Positions 52,970 through 63,632 of a stretch of 64,000 nucleotides of DNA are shown in pieces. The position numbers and the translations under genes are program-made. The stretch covers positions 3,111,001-3,175,000 of the forward strand of contig NC_091110.1 of the NCBI RefSeq assembly GCF_024713975.1, written 5' to 3'. Under the pieces are notes generated by a model, which had not been told where the DNA came from, searched no databases, and saw nothing but the letters and a program-made list of their open reading frames with translations. Positions within the stretch are counted from its first letter, which is position 1; the number at the start of each line of letters is the position of its first letter. Origin of the DNA: Paralichthys olivaceus. Lineage: Eukaryota; Chordata; Actinopteri; Pleuronectiformes; Paralichthyidae.

Positions 52970-55900
52970 CGTGCGTGCATAGTGAAGATGTTATAATAAC
53001 AGCTCAGATCTCTGTCTCTCTCTCAGGTGTCCACATTATCCAGGTCATGTCTTGCTGTGAATGGGACGATGAGACTGGAGAAGTTAAAGGTTATAATCAG
53101 GGTGGTTATGATGGAGAAGACTTCATATCATTGGACCTGCAGACAGAGACGTGGATCGCTCATAGACCACAGGCTGTTTTCTTCAAACTGCAGTTGGATA
53201 ATGATAAAACTATGCTTGCATATCTTAAGAACTACCACCTCCAGGAGTGTCCTTCCTGGCTGAAGAAGTTCCTGGAGTATGGGAAGAGCTCTCTGCAGAG
53301 AACAGGTGAAATCATAACCTCCATGAACGTGATGTTCCTCTTTCATTTCTTACTCTGTGGCATCACAGTGAACGTGTGCAAATACACAGACACCTGCTGT
53401 GACTCAGTTTGTTCACTTTCTATCATCATCATCGCTCTGTCTCCCTCTCCCTCTTCTTCCCTCCTTCTCCCTCTCTCTCTCTCACATACATTCACTTTGA
53501 GTCAAAGATGAACTGATTAGAGTTTGGTGGTCAAAGGTCAAAGGTCAAAGGTCAAGGTCACGGTGGCCTCACAAACTATGTTTATGTTTTTCTTGAACAT
53601 GATGTCATCAGATCAGCTTCAGATTTGGTACAAACTTTCACTTGGACTCAGAGATCGATTAGTTATTGATTAGATTTTGGAGCCTGGAGGTCAAAGGTCA
53701 AGGTCACAGTGACCTCATGTTACTGTGAATGTGTTAGACTGAGACACAGCGGGAGTCTCCTCCCACCTCACCCTCCGACTGACCTGCGCTCACTTTGCAC
53801 TTTAACAAAAAATACCAACATGAACCAGAAGTTATCAGGACCTGTTCAGTACATGATGTTTACTTTGTGTTTGTATAAAGAAAATAATTATCGTGATATA
53901 AAACCGTCACCTTTCAATAAATACTGTGATATTACTCTGATGTCTTATCGTCCACCCCAGTGTCTTTGCATCACTTCAGCCTCTGTCTCGTTCACATCTC
54001 ACAGTTCTTCACTTGTCTCGTATATTAACAGACATGACTAATGCTAAATCAATGGAATCAAACATGAATGGTATTATTAGTATACAATACATTAGAATAA
54101 CCCATAAACTGTCTTTCTTCTTTCTCCACAGAGCTTCCCTTGATGTCTCTCCTCCAGAAGTCTCCCTCCTCTCCAGTCAGCTGCCACGCTACAGGTTTCT
54201 ACCCCGACACAGCCATGTTGTTCTGGAGGAAAGACGGAGAGGAGCTTCATGAGGACGTGTACGTCGGAGAGGTCCTCCCCAACCATGACGGGACCTTCCA
54301 GATGAGCACTGACCTGCAGGTTTCATCAATCCCACCTGAAGACTGGAGGAGGTACGACTGTGTGTTCCAGATCTCTGGTGTGAAGGAGGACATCGTCAAA
54401 AGACTGGACAAAGACTCAGTGGAGTTCAACAGAGGTGAGACTTGAATCAGTGATGACGGTGGGAAACACACGTTTCATTTCCAATAACAGTCCTGCAGGT
54501 CATGTATGCTGACGTGTAGCAGGAGAAGTTTTCTCTCTGTTGGTTTTGGGTCATTTTCTTTCATCACTTTTTATCAATAAATTTAGATCAGTGTTAGAAA
54601 CAACAGCCGGACAAAGAAACTGGTTGATTGTCTGTGTGTGTTTGTTGTGTCTATTGTACAGGATTGTGGTTCAGGGAGATTATTGTCGTCTAACCTGCTT
54701 CATCTGTTCAGGTTGTGATGCTTTGTTTTTTTATTCCACTCAACAGAGCAGCCCACTGACATGACCACCATCATCATCATCGCTGCAGTGGTCGGTGTCG
54801 TCCTCGCTGTCGTCCTCGCTGTCATTGGATTCATTCTCAAGAAGAGAAATGGTGAGAGACCAACACAGAAGCTTTGTCCAATATTTTGCTGGTGTCTTTT
54901 AATGAATGCTTTGTCTGGATAATTCCTCATGAAACAAACTTCAGTTCCTCACACACAAAATCTGTTTCAAGAGCTGCAGGGTTCACACAAAGTTTTCTAA
55001 CTTCACTCTGCACCACAGACTGTTAATAAAAAGCTCTGCACACAACGTCCAGCACACAAATAAATAAAAGTAACAATATATTGTGGATCGTTTGAGGAGG
55101 ATCGCCACTAGAAAAAACAAAGACAAAATTCTGGTTGTTTTTTTAACTGTAATAACTGAAATTATTTGTATTTTCTTTTTATTTCAGTCAAATGTCTCCT
55201 GTGTCGTAAGTAAAACTTTTATTTCTACTCTGTTTTCTTTTTATATTAGTATAAATCGCCACTAGAAAAAACAAAGACAAAATTCTGGTTGTTTTTTTAA
55301 CTGTAATAACTGAAATTATTTGTATTTTCTTTTTATTTCAGTCAAATGTCTCCTGTGTCGTAAGTAAAACTTCTATTTCTACTCTGTTTTCTTTTAATAT
55401 TAGTATAAATCGCCACTAGAAAAAACAAAGGCAAAATTCTGGTTGTTTTTTTTTACTGTAATAACTGAAATTATTTGTATTTTCTTTTTATTTCAGTCAA
55501 ATGTCTTCCATCTCGTAAGTAAAACTTCTATTTCTACTCTGTTTTCTTTTTATACTAATATGCTTTATTAGGACGTCACATCACGTTGACACAGCAGCTG
55601 AAAGTACTAACATTTCCAGTTTTATAAAACACCCTCAACTCCTATTTGGTCCACTTTTTATTGGTCCACACCGGCACCAGTCAGGGAGGCGTTATGTTTT
55701 CAGGCTGTTCATCTGTTCGTGCCCATCTTGTGAACACGATATCTCAAGAATGCTTTGAGTGAATCTCTTCAAATTTGCCACAAATGTTCACTTAGGCCTT
55801 GTCCACACTACTGCCAATATTTATTTCAATGGATTTGAGGCTCCCCACAGGAACCTGACCCAGTGCAGGACTCTAGAAAACCCTCCGGAGATTAAATAGG

Positions 55901-56094
55901 CTTCATTTTGTGCTGAAGAGAGTTTTCAGGACTGTTCCCTGCAGTGTTGGTTGTTTGTAATAAAAGTGTCTGTTCAGAGGAGGATAGTCTCATGATGTGT
56001 TTCTGACCTCACAGCTGGAAATGATCCAAATGTCTTAAACACTCTGAACCCAGATGGACAAGTTTCTAATCCTCCAAGTGAGACGTCCTCCTGA
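50435..56094 (+). CDS. MHC class I heavy chain, U-lineage type, gene 1 (possibly non-classical)
   Basis: Exons 50435-50489 (leader), 52071-52331 (alpha1), 53027-53305 (alpha2), 54132-54434 (alpha3), 54747-54851 (membrane), 55188-55205, 55342-55359, 55497-55514 (three 18-bp tail micro-exons), 56015-56094, giving 1137 nt and 378 aa. Signal peptide MHTLLFLLLLAG. Alpha1 has PNFPEFVVVG and the NQT glycosylation site at its end. Alpha2 has the CEWDDETGEVKGYN loop. Alpha3 is an Ig domain (SCHATGFYPD ... YDCVF), and the membrane helix is IIIIAAVVGVVLAVVLAVIG. It should present ligands at the cell surface with beta2-microglobulin. By HLA numbering, peptide-anchor positions read F7, Y59, R84, F143, Q146, L147, Y159, F171, so several canonical anchors are lost. 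An extra Cys precedes Cys101. The splice model is complete, with no stop. Confidence 0.9.
52893..52980. repeat. TG microsatellite, MHC gene 1 intron 2
   Basis: A long (TG)n tract ending in GTGCGTGCGTGCGTGC, about 45 bases before the alpha2 exon acceptor. A matching tract sits at the same place in gene 2. It creates a spurious Cys/Val open frame running into the exon. Confidence 0.9.
53520..53725. repeat. Dispersed fish repeat rich in AGGTCA
   Basis: Contains four closely spaced GGTCAAA/AGGTCA units at 53529-53560 and another cluster at 53690-53720, around TTCTTGAACATGATGTCATC and TTTGGTACAAACTTTCACTT. The same family occurs at about 55690-55800 and 63240-63350 (ATCTTGTGAACACGATATCT). It is a common non-coding fish repeat, missing from the same intron of gene 2. 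Confidence 0.6.
55100..55560 (+). repeat. Triplicated ~155-bp micro-exon unit
   Basis: Three direct repeats, period 154-155 bp, each with intron, acceptor, an 18-bp exon (VKCLLC, LKCLLC, LKCLPS) and a GTAAGT donor. Each adds six in-frame residues to the cytoplasmic tail of MHC gene 1. Confidence 0.85.
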
Positions 56095-57010
56095 ACACAG
56101 TGAGTTGCTCCATATGTTCAACAAAACTTAAACTAAGTGCAAAGTAACACGTGTGTGATCATGTGTAAAACCTTTAATTAGAAAGAAAACAATCACTTGA
56201 GATGTTTAAGAGCAAGGCACAGATCAGAAACCTTCACGTTAACAGATTCAATGTTGAAATTAAAACTCAAATATCAGCAGTGACACAACAATTCAAATGT
56301 TGATAAACCAATTTGTTTTCCTGAGTAAAATTTGGTTTCACTGTTAAATGAAGGAATCGTGGAAATATTAGGTGTCAATACTGCAAATACATAAAACACG
56401 TGGCTTTGTGGAACTGAACATTTAATCTTTCATTTTCTTTTTTTCACTTTAGGTGTATGGACGTTTGGAACAAGAAGCAGTGTCACCACATTCTCCCCCT
56501 TACACTGGGAGTTCACTGATTATTCATCACTCACATCCCAAACTGATGTCAGTGTTACAATTTATTAGGAGATTGGTTTATTTATTTATTCTTGGGTTGA
56601 GGTGGAGTGTCAGGTGTAGATCGAGGCAATAGGGAGAGACTAATGTCCCACACAGGGGGGCGGGGTAATCTCTCTTTTAGTGGACAACCCGACGCACCTG
56701 GGGGGAACAAAAGGAGGAAAACCCAGAGGAGGAGGATTGAGGCAGAGACACCACGGAGCGTGACTCCAAGAAGATACTCTTCCTAATCAGAGCAAGACCT
56801 TTTCTCAGACACTTTTCACTTTTCACTTTGCACGGTACAGCAGCGTCTGAGCTGCCGGAGCTCGGAGCCTGGCGTGGCATCAGGGGACGCCCAGCAGAAG
56901 ACCACAGTAACGCAATTCCAAGTTTTATTTTTCACAGTGTAGAAACTGAATGTTGACATGTTGGGTTTTTATACATGAATGTTAAATAAAGCTGCTTTTC
57001 TGTTTCATTC
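56095..57010 (+). other. MHC gene 1 3' UTR
   Basis: A probable UTR intron runs from ACACA|GTGAGT (about 56100) to CACTTTAG (56452). The final non-coding exon starts at 56453, with AATAAA near 56985 and again at 57030. A GC- and purine-rich stretch at about 56600-56920 (GGGGGGCGGGG, GAGGAGGAGG) stands out from the AT-rich surroundings, and its origin is unclear. Confidence 0.55.
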
Positions 57011-57689
57011 CTTTTGTACTTCTGTTTTGAATAAAGTCCCTGATACTCTCTTGGATTTCTGTCTCTTTGTGATTCAATGTGTAGAAAAGTTGAACACATC
57101 TGTGAAAGTTCAAATGTTCATTATTGTCCCAGAGAATAAACAAATGTGGATATGACCTGTAAGAGCAGCAAGGAAAAACCTATTTGGTCAAACCTGTGAC
57201 TCTTTACAGGAAAAAGACAAAGACATTTTACACATGACGACAAAATGGTTGTGGTGGTTTTATTGTGAAGTAATTTGGTCTTTTCTCACGTTTGATTTGC
57301 TGCTGTCTTTAACAACCTCGTTATTTTAGGAGGATCATTGTTGTTTTGTTGTCAAGTGTAAAACCACTTTGTGATTGAGTGTTTTCATTATCAGACATGA
57401 GCAGATCCACTGATCTCTCGCTCACACTTAGTTTTAAGGCTGCTTCCACTCAACTAGCAGTAACGTGCTGTGGGACACCCCGACAGAGACACACTCACCT
57501 GGACAGGTCCATCATATATATATACAGTCAGACCAGACATCATGCAGATGTGAACCACTTCAGGCAATGATGTGACACTTCTGCTCTCCTTCTTGTGGCC
57601 CAAACAAAATGGATGTGATTCTAAGTTGCCCACTTGTAAAATAATATCACAAAACTAATTCAGGGTTGACTTGTGACCCAAATCTGGCG

Positions 57690-57916
57690 ACCAGAGCTTT
57701 ACTTTCACTTTCATTAATTACCTCAGTTGGTGAGTTTCACCCGGATTTAAGTGACTAGAGGCTGATCCTGAGTTCTCATTGGCTCAGGTTGTCACCTCCT
57801 CATTTGGGTTCCCTTATCTCGTTGTTTTATGTCTCTGCAGCCACAGTCCGTCTCTCTGTGGACAAAAGACCTCATCTACCTTCAGTCCAGCAAAGAGAAA
57901 TATACCACCGCTCACA
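57690..57916 (+). promoter_or_regulatory. Promoter of MHC class I gene 2 with ISRE
   Basis: TTTACTTTCACTTTCATT at 57699-57716 is, on the other strand, GAAAGTGAAAGT, a strong interferon-response/IRF motif. CTCATTGGCTCAGG (inverted CCAAT) follows at about 57775-57788. Compared with gene 1, the CRE-like TGATGTCAC is reduced to TTGTCACC, and the ~220-bp upstream insert is absent. Confidence 0.65.
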
Positions 57917-60896
57917 ATGCACACTTTACTTTTCCTGCTTCTACTGGCAGGAACACACAGCGCGACGGCAAGTGAGTTCTAGTTTCTACTTGATTATTTC
58001 ACACTTGGTTCCTCATCACGTGTCTCGTGTTTCATGTTGTTTATAAAAAGTTGTGAAGAAATAACAGGTTCAGTCTGTTGATGTGAATCAAGACTGTTAT
58101 TGATGTAAATATATATATTTGAACATCTTTTTAATGGTTGATGATTCATTTCCCATCGCCTCAAACACCTCAATTATTCATCTAAACTGGGTCAGCTGAC
58201 AAATAAGGCGACGACTCAGTTTTGTTTTTTATTGGAGTCAGTTGGTGGCGCTGTTTCCACAGATACAGAAAGTGCTGAGGACAAACAGCTTCCTGCTTTG
58301 TTGGTTCAATATTCCACATTATTTAGGCTGAGAAAGACCGTGAGTAACATGACTGACAGGACTTATTACTAATGAATGATCTGTTATCAATGTGACCTCC
58401 TACTCCAATACAATCAACACAATAATTACTAACACACAACACAAATTCATCTAGAATGTAAATGATAGAAGTGAAAAGAAGCAGGCAGACAAAGAGTCAT
58501 GATGAGGCTGCCTCCATAATGAAGAAATGACAGATGTCTGTTACAGTTTTTTTCAGTCGCTAACAAGCGTTTGTCCAACCAGTGGTCACATTTTCAAAAC
58601 TCTAAACACAATTAGCACAGCATCTGTCTTTTGTGGCCATACCATTCACACATTTCATGTCGTTTTCACACAATATGCAGTCAGTGAACACATTTACACA
58701 ATGCTTACATTTTCTTAACAGACAAGCTATACCTCCCAACAAAATTATGGACTGTTTTTGTAACATCCCACAATGGCAAAAACAATTTTTCAAACCTTAT
58801 ATACAGTCTAAAAACCTCTTCTGCAATGATATCAGTTCTAAAACAATATATCTCAGCTGATGATAAACAAACAATTGAATAATTGACACACAGCTGATTT
58901 AAGTTGGGTAAATTGGGCAAACCACAGCTGATTCCAGGCTTAGACTCTGTGGCATTACTTATACAGTAAAAGGAGGACTTTGAGGAGTGATGTTTTTGGA
59001 AACAGAAAAAGACAAAGACTGTAATGTCTGGACGAGGAAGAGTTAGAGCAAGGGGCCCAGGGAGAAGAGCAGGCCCAGTGAGAGATGCAGTGAGAGGTGC
59101 AGTAAGAAGTGCAGGTGCAGCACAGTTGATGATTGCCAAGGGTGGATCCGACATTCCAAGCGGTTTTATCCCCGGTGCATCGCCTTAGATAATATCAGAT
59201 GCGATGTTCATGAAAACATGTGGCCTAACCGTGAAGATTGCAGAGATTACATGCAGGAATTTTGTGCTTTTTTTAGTCCCCCCCCCCTTTTTATCTGGGC
59301 TTTTTGCCGTTGTTTATTTGTTCAGAATGCTCTTGTGTGATTCATCGATATTTTTTTTCATTGTAAGCAATACTGTAAAACGTTTTTACAGTATTGATAC
59401 AGTAAAGGGAAAAAAACTGATTTGCTTTTTACTGGAATGCTTTTGAATGTGAACACTACATGTAAATGGTTGTATTTATATTGTGCTTTTCTAGTCTTGA
59501 AGACCACTCAACACTCTTTACACTACAGTTTGCCATTCACCCATTCACACACACAGTCATACATACAGTGCTTCTATAACTAGCACTTTTTTGTTGTTCT
59601 ATTGGGCAGTTCGGGGTTCAGTATCTTGCCCAAGGACACTTTGGCATGCAGATGGGAAGACTGGGGATTGAACTTCCGACCTTCTGGTTGAGGACGACTG
59701 CTCTACGCCACAGCCACCCCGTGGCATGTGGACATGACATGTGGACATACAGTTTCCAACCAAGACATTTAGTGTAAAAACAGTGGATTGTATGTTTTGC
59801 ATGCAAATACCTGTAAAACTGAAACATAAAAGTCTATGCAGCTTTTGTAATGTCAGCAATAGCCAGTATTTTGAAACCTGGTGTACCTTCCAGTGTTTTG
59901 GTAAAGTTAGTGTGTTCAGAGAAAGATGTGTTCTATTTTGAAATGAAGAGTTAGTATATATTTAACATAATGTGTTTTTGAGAAGAAAATTATCAATTTG
60001 GCCAATTGTGGTTTGTAGATGTGAGTCTATGTTAAGAGTTTAGAGAAAGTATCTGAAGTATGGGTAAGCACCTGTTAGCGATTGAAAAAAACTGTAAGAC
60101 GTAGAATTCAAAGTAAAGAGTGTCTGGACTCTGGAGCAGACGTTTTATCTATCAATGTATTTCTGTGTTTGTTTACCACACAACAGAGATTCTGAAGTTG
60201 TCTTGAATGTACTTCATGTCTTCTTCACTCTGAGTGCAGTGATTTATTAAACATTCTGAAACTAAAGTCAGGACTTTAACTTTTTCTTGCAGGGACTCAC
60301 TCTCTGAACTATATGTACACCGCATCCTCTCAAGTCCCAAACTTTCCAGAGTTTGTGGTTGTTGGTTATGTTGATGAAGTTCAGATTTTTTACTATGATA
60401 GCAACACAAAGACAGTAGAACCCAAACAGGACTGGATGTTGAAGACAACAGATTCACAGTACTGGGAGAGTCTGACTCAGAAGTATTTCGGTCACCAGCA
60501 GATCTACAAAGACAACATTGAAATTGCAAAGGAACGCTTCAACCAGACTGAAGGTTTGTTTACATTTCACTCTCTAATAATAACAACACACACACACACA
60601 CACTGTGTTATGGGTCAGAGAAGAACTTTAAATTCAGGTGCAGATCAGAGGCTGATCCAGGAATATTTTCTATCTCTTTTGGTTTTTCAACATTTTCCTT
60701 GATTTCCCAGAGTAACTCATGGTTCTTGTTAAAAAATAAGAGATGTTCAGTGACTGATATTTATGAGTTTGTGCAATTTGGTCATAAAAATGTCTCTAGT
60801 GAATTTAAATGTGTTTTCATGAGGTGACTGTTGGGCCTTGGTGGAGGTTTGTGCTGGACTGAGTGATGTTCTAGTTTGATGCTACTAAAATGGTGT

Positions 60897-60943
<47 letters not shown>

Positions 60944-63632
60944 TGTGTGATTGTGTGTGTGTGTGTGTGTGGTGAAGGTGTGATAATAACAGCTCAGATC
61001 TCTGTCTCTCTCTCAGGTGTCCACATTGTCCAGTGGATGTACGGCTGTGAATGGGACGATGAGACTGGAGAAGTTAAAGGTTATAATCAACATGGTTATG
61101 ATGGAAAAGACTTCATATCATTGGACCTGCAGACAGAGACGTGGAACGCTCATAGACCACAGGCTGTTATCACCAAACTGAAGTGGGATAATGATAAAGC
61201 GATACTTGCATATCTTAAGAACTACTACCTCCAGTTGTGTCCTTCCTGGCTGAAGAAGTTCCTGGAGCATGAGAAGAGCTCTCTGCTGAGAACAGGTGAA
61301 ATCATAACCTCCATGAACGTGATGTTCCTCTTTCATTTCTTACTCTGTGGCATCACAGTGAACGTGAGCAAATACACAGACACCTGCTGTGAATTATTGT
61401 TAGACCACCCCTGAATTGAGACACAGCGGGAGTCTCCTCCCTCCTCACCCTCCGACTGACCTGCTCTCTTTGCACTTTAACAAAAAATACCAACATGAAC
61501 CAGAAGTTATCAGGACCTGTTCAGTACATGAGGTTTACTTTGTGTTTGTATAAAGAAAATAAATATCGTGATATAAAACCGTCACCTTTCAATAAATACT
61601 GTGATATTACTCTGATGTCATATCGTCCACCCCAGTGTCTTTGCATCACTTCAGCCTCTGTCTCGTTCACATCTCACAGTTCTTCACTTGTCTCGTATAT
61701 TAACAGACATGACTAATGCTAAATCAATGGAATCAAACATGAATGGTATTATTAGTATACAACACATTAGAATAACCCATAAACTCTCTTTATCTTTCTC
61801 CACAGAGCTTCCCTTGATGTCTCTCCTCCAGAAGTCTCCCTCCTCTCCAGTCAGCTGCCACGCTACTGGTTTCTACCCCGACATAGCCATGTTGTTCTGG
61901 AGGAAAGACGGAGAGGAGCTTCATGAGGACGTATACGTCGGAGAGATCCTCCCCAACCATGACGGGACCTTCCAGATGAGCACTGACCTGCAGGTTTCAT
62001 CAATCCCACCTGAAGACTGGAGGAGGTACGACTGTGTGTTCCAGATCTCGGGTGTGAAGGAGGACATCGTCAAAAGACTGGACAAAGACTCAGTGGAGTC
62101 CAACAGAGGTGAGACTTGAATCAGTGATGACGGTGGGAAACACACAATTCATTTCCAATAACAGTCCTGCAGGTCATGTATGCTGACGTGTAGCAGGAGA
62201 CGTTTTCTCTCTGTTGGTTTTGGGTCATTTTCTTTCATCACTTTTTATCAATAAATTTAGATCAGTGTTAGAAACAACAGCCGGACAAAGAAACAGGTTG
62301 ATTGTCTGTGTGTGTTTGTTGTGTCTATTGTACAGGATTGTGGTTCAGGAAGATTATTGTCGTCTAACCTGCTTCATCTGTTCAGGTTGTGATGCTTTGT
62401 TTTTTTATTCCACTCAACAGAGAAGCCCACTGACATGACCACCATCATCATCATCATCGCTGCAGTGGTCGGTGTCGTCCTCGCTGTCGTCCTCGCTGTC
62501 ATTGGATTCATCAAGTACAGGAAGAGGATTGGTGAGAGACCAACACAGAAGCTTTGTCCAATATTTTGCTGGTGTTTTTATTTCAGACTCTTTTAATGAA
62601 TGCTTTGTCTGGATAATTCCTCACGAAACAAACTTCAGTTCCTCACACACAACATCTGTTTCAAGAGCTGCAGGGTTCACACAAAGTTTTCTAACTTCAC
62701 TCTGCACCATAGATTGTTAATAAAAAGCTCTGCACACAACGTCCAGCACACAAATAAATAAAAGTGACAGTATATTGTGGATCGTTTGAGGAGGATCGCC
62801 ACTAGAAAAAACAAAGACAAAATTCTGGTTGTTTTTTTAACTGTAATAACTGAAATTATTTGTATTTTCTTTTTATTTCAGTCAAATGTCTCCTGTGTTG
62901 TAAGTAAAACTTCTATTTCTACTCTGTTTTCTTTTAATATTAGTATAAATCGCCACTAGAAAAAACAAAGGCAAAATTCTGGTCGTTTTTTTTTACTGTA
63001 ATAACTGAAATTATTTGTATTTTCTTTTTATTTCAGTCAAATGTCTTCCATCTCGTAAGTAAAACTTCTATTTCTACTCTGTTTTCTTTTTATACTAATA
63101 TGCTTTATTAGGACGTCACGTCACGTTGACACAGCAGCTGAAAGTACTAATGTCCAGTTTTATAAAACACCCTCAACTCCTATTTGGTCCACTTTTTATT
63201 GGTCCACACTGGCACCAGTCAGGGAGGCGTTATGTTTTCAGGCTGTTCATCTGTTCGTGCCCATCTTGTGAACACGATATCTCAAGAATGCTTTGAGGGA
63301 ATTTCTTCAAATTTGCCACAAATGTTCACTTAGGCCTTGTCCACACTACTGCCAATATTTATTTCAATGGATTTGAGGCTCCCCACAGGAACCTGACCCA
63401 GTGCAGGACTCTAGAAAACCCTCCTTAGATTAAATAGGCTTCATTTTGTGCTGAAGAGAGTTTTCAGGACTGTTCCCTGCAGTGTTGGTTGTTTGTAATA
63501 AAAGTGTCTGTTCAGAGGAGGATGGTCTCATGATGTGTTTCTGACCTCACAGCTGAAAATGATCCAAATGTCTTAAACACTCTGAATCCAGATGGACAAG
63601 TTTCTAATCCTCCAAGTGAGACGTCCTCCTGA
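57917..63632 (+). CDS. MHC class I heavy chain, U-lineage type, gene 2 (classical-like)
   Basis: Exons 57917-57971, 60293-60553, 61017-61295, 61806-62108, 62421-62531, 62882-62899, 63037-63054, 63553-63632 join in phase to 1125 nt, 374 aa. The domain order is as in gene 1: leader, alpha1, alpha2, Ig-like alpha3, membrane helix and short tail. Peptide-anchor positions (HLA numbering) read Y7, Y59, R84, T143, K146, W147, Y159, F171, the pattern expected of a classical fish class I molecule apart from F171. The NQT glycosylation site and the alpha2 and alpha3 cysteine pairs are present. The membrane exon is six bases longer than in gene 1 and ends FIKYRKRI. The tail uses two micro-exons (VKCLLC, FKCLPS) instead of three. 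The leader exon is identical to gene 1. It is expected to be surface-expressed and interferon-inducible. Confidence 0.92.
58544..60094 (+). mobile_element. Internally deleted IS630/Tc1-mariner-type transposon
   Basis: Terminal inverted repeats CAGTTTTTTTCAGTCGCTAA (left) and, on the other strand, CAGTTTTTTTCAATCGCTAA (right) are flanked by TA on both sides (58542-58543 and 60095-60096), the target-site duplication of this superfamily. From about 59025 a frame reads MSGRGRVRARGPGRRAG, the usual basic start of a common fish transposase. It jumps at about 59160 to its C-terminal end (RCDVHENMWPNREDC in another frame). The catalytic middle is missing, so the copy is non-autonomous. A SINE sits inside it. 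Confidence 0.85.
59457..59722 (-). mobile_element. tRNA-derived SINE nested in the transposon
   Basis: The minus strand reads GGGGTGGCTGTGGCGTAGAG (A-box head), GGTCGGAAGTTCAATCCCC (B box), AGTGTCCTTGGGCAAGATAC, and the tail GTGGTCTTCAAGACTAGAAA followed by AGCACAATATAAATACAACC. The complete head and tail make this the best SINE copy in the window; it is the same family as 30325-30466. Confidence 0.8.
60893..60971. repeat. TG microsatellite, MHC gene 2 intron 2
   Basis: A (TG)n tract with two interruptions, in the same position as in gene 1, 46 bases before the alpha2 exon. Confidence 0.9.
62800..63090 (+). repeat. Duplicated ~155-bp micro-exon unit, MHC gene 2
   Basis: Two direct repeats, exons starting at 62882 and 63037 (155-bp period), matching the first and last of the three units in gene 1. 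Confidence 0.85.

Larger units (their letters stand above)
49258..57010 (+). repeat. MHC class I segmental duplication, copy A
   Basis: Directly repeated block matching 57011-64000 over promoter, exons, introns and 3' flank. Differences are mainly insertions: about 220 bp at 49998-50205 and an AGGTCA-rich repeat at 53520-53725 are present here only. Confidence 0.85.

Noticed and set aside
52897-53511. Open frame of 204 codons starting in the TG tract
   Set aside because: The first part is translated microsatellite and the last part is intron. Only 53027-53305 is exon (alpha2).
59640-59722. tRNA gene on the minus strand
   Set aside because: The A and B boxes belong to a SINE head. There is no complete cloverleaf, and a SINE tail follows.
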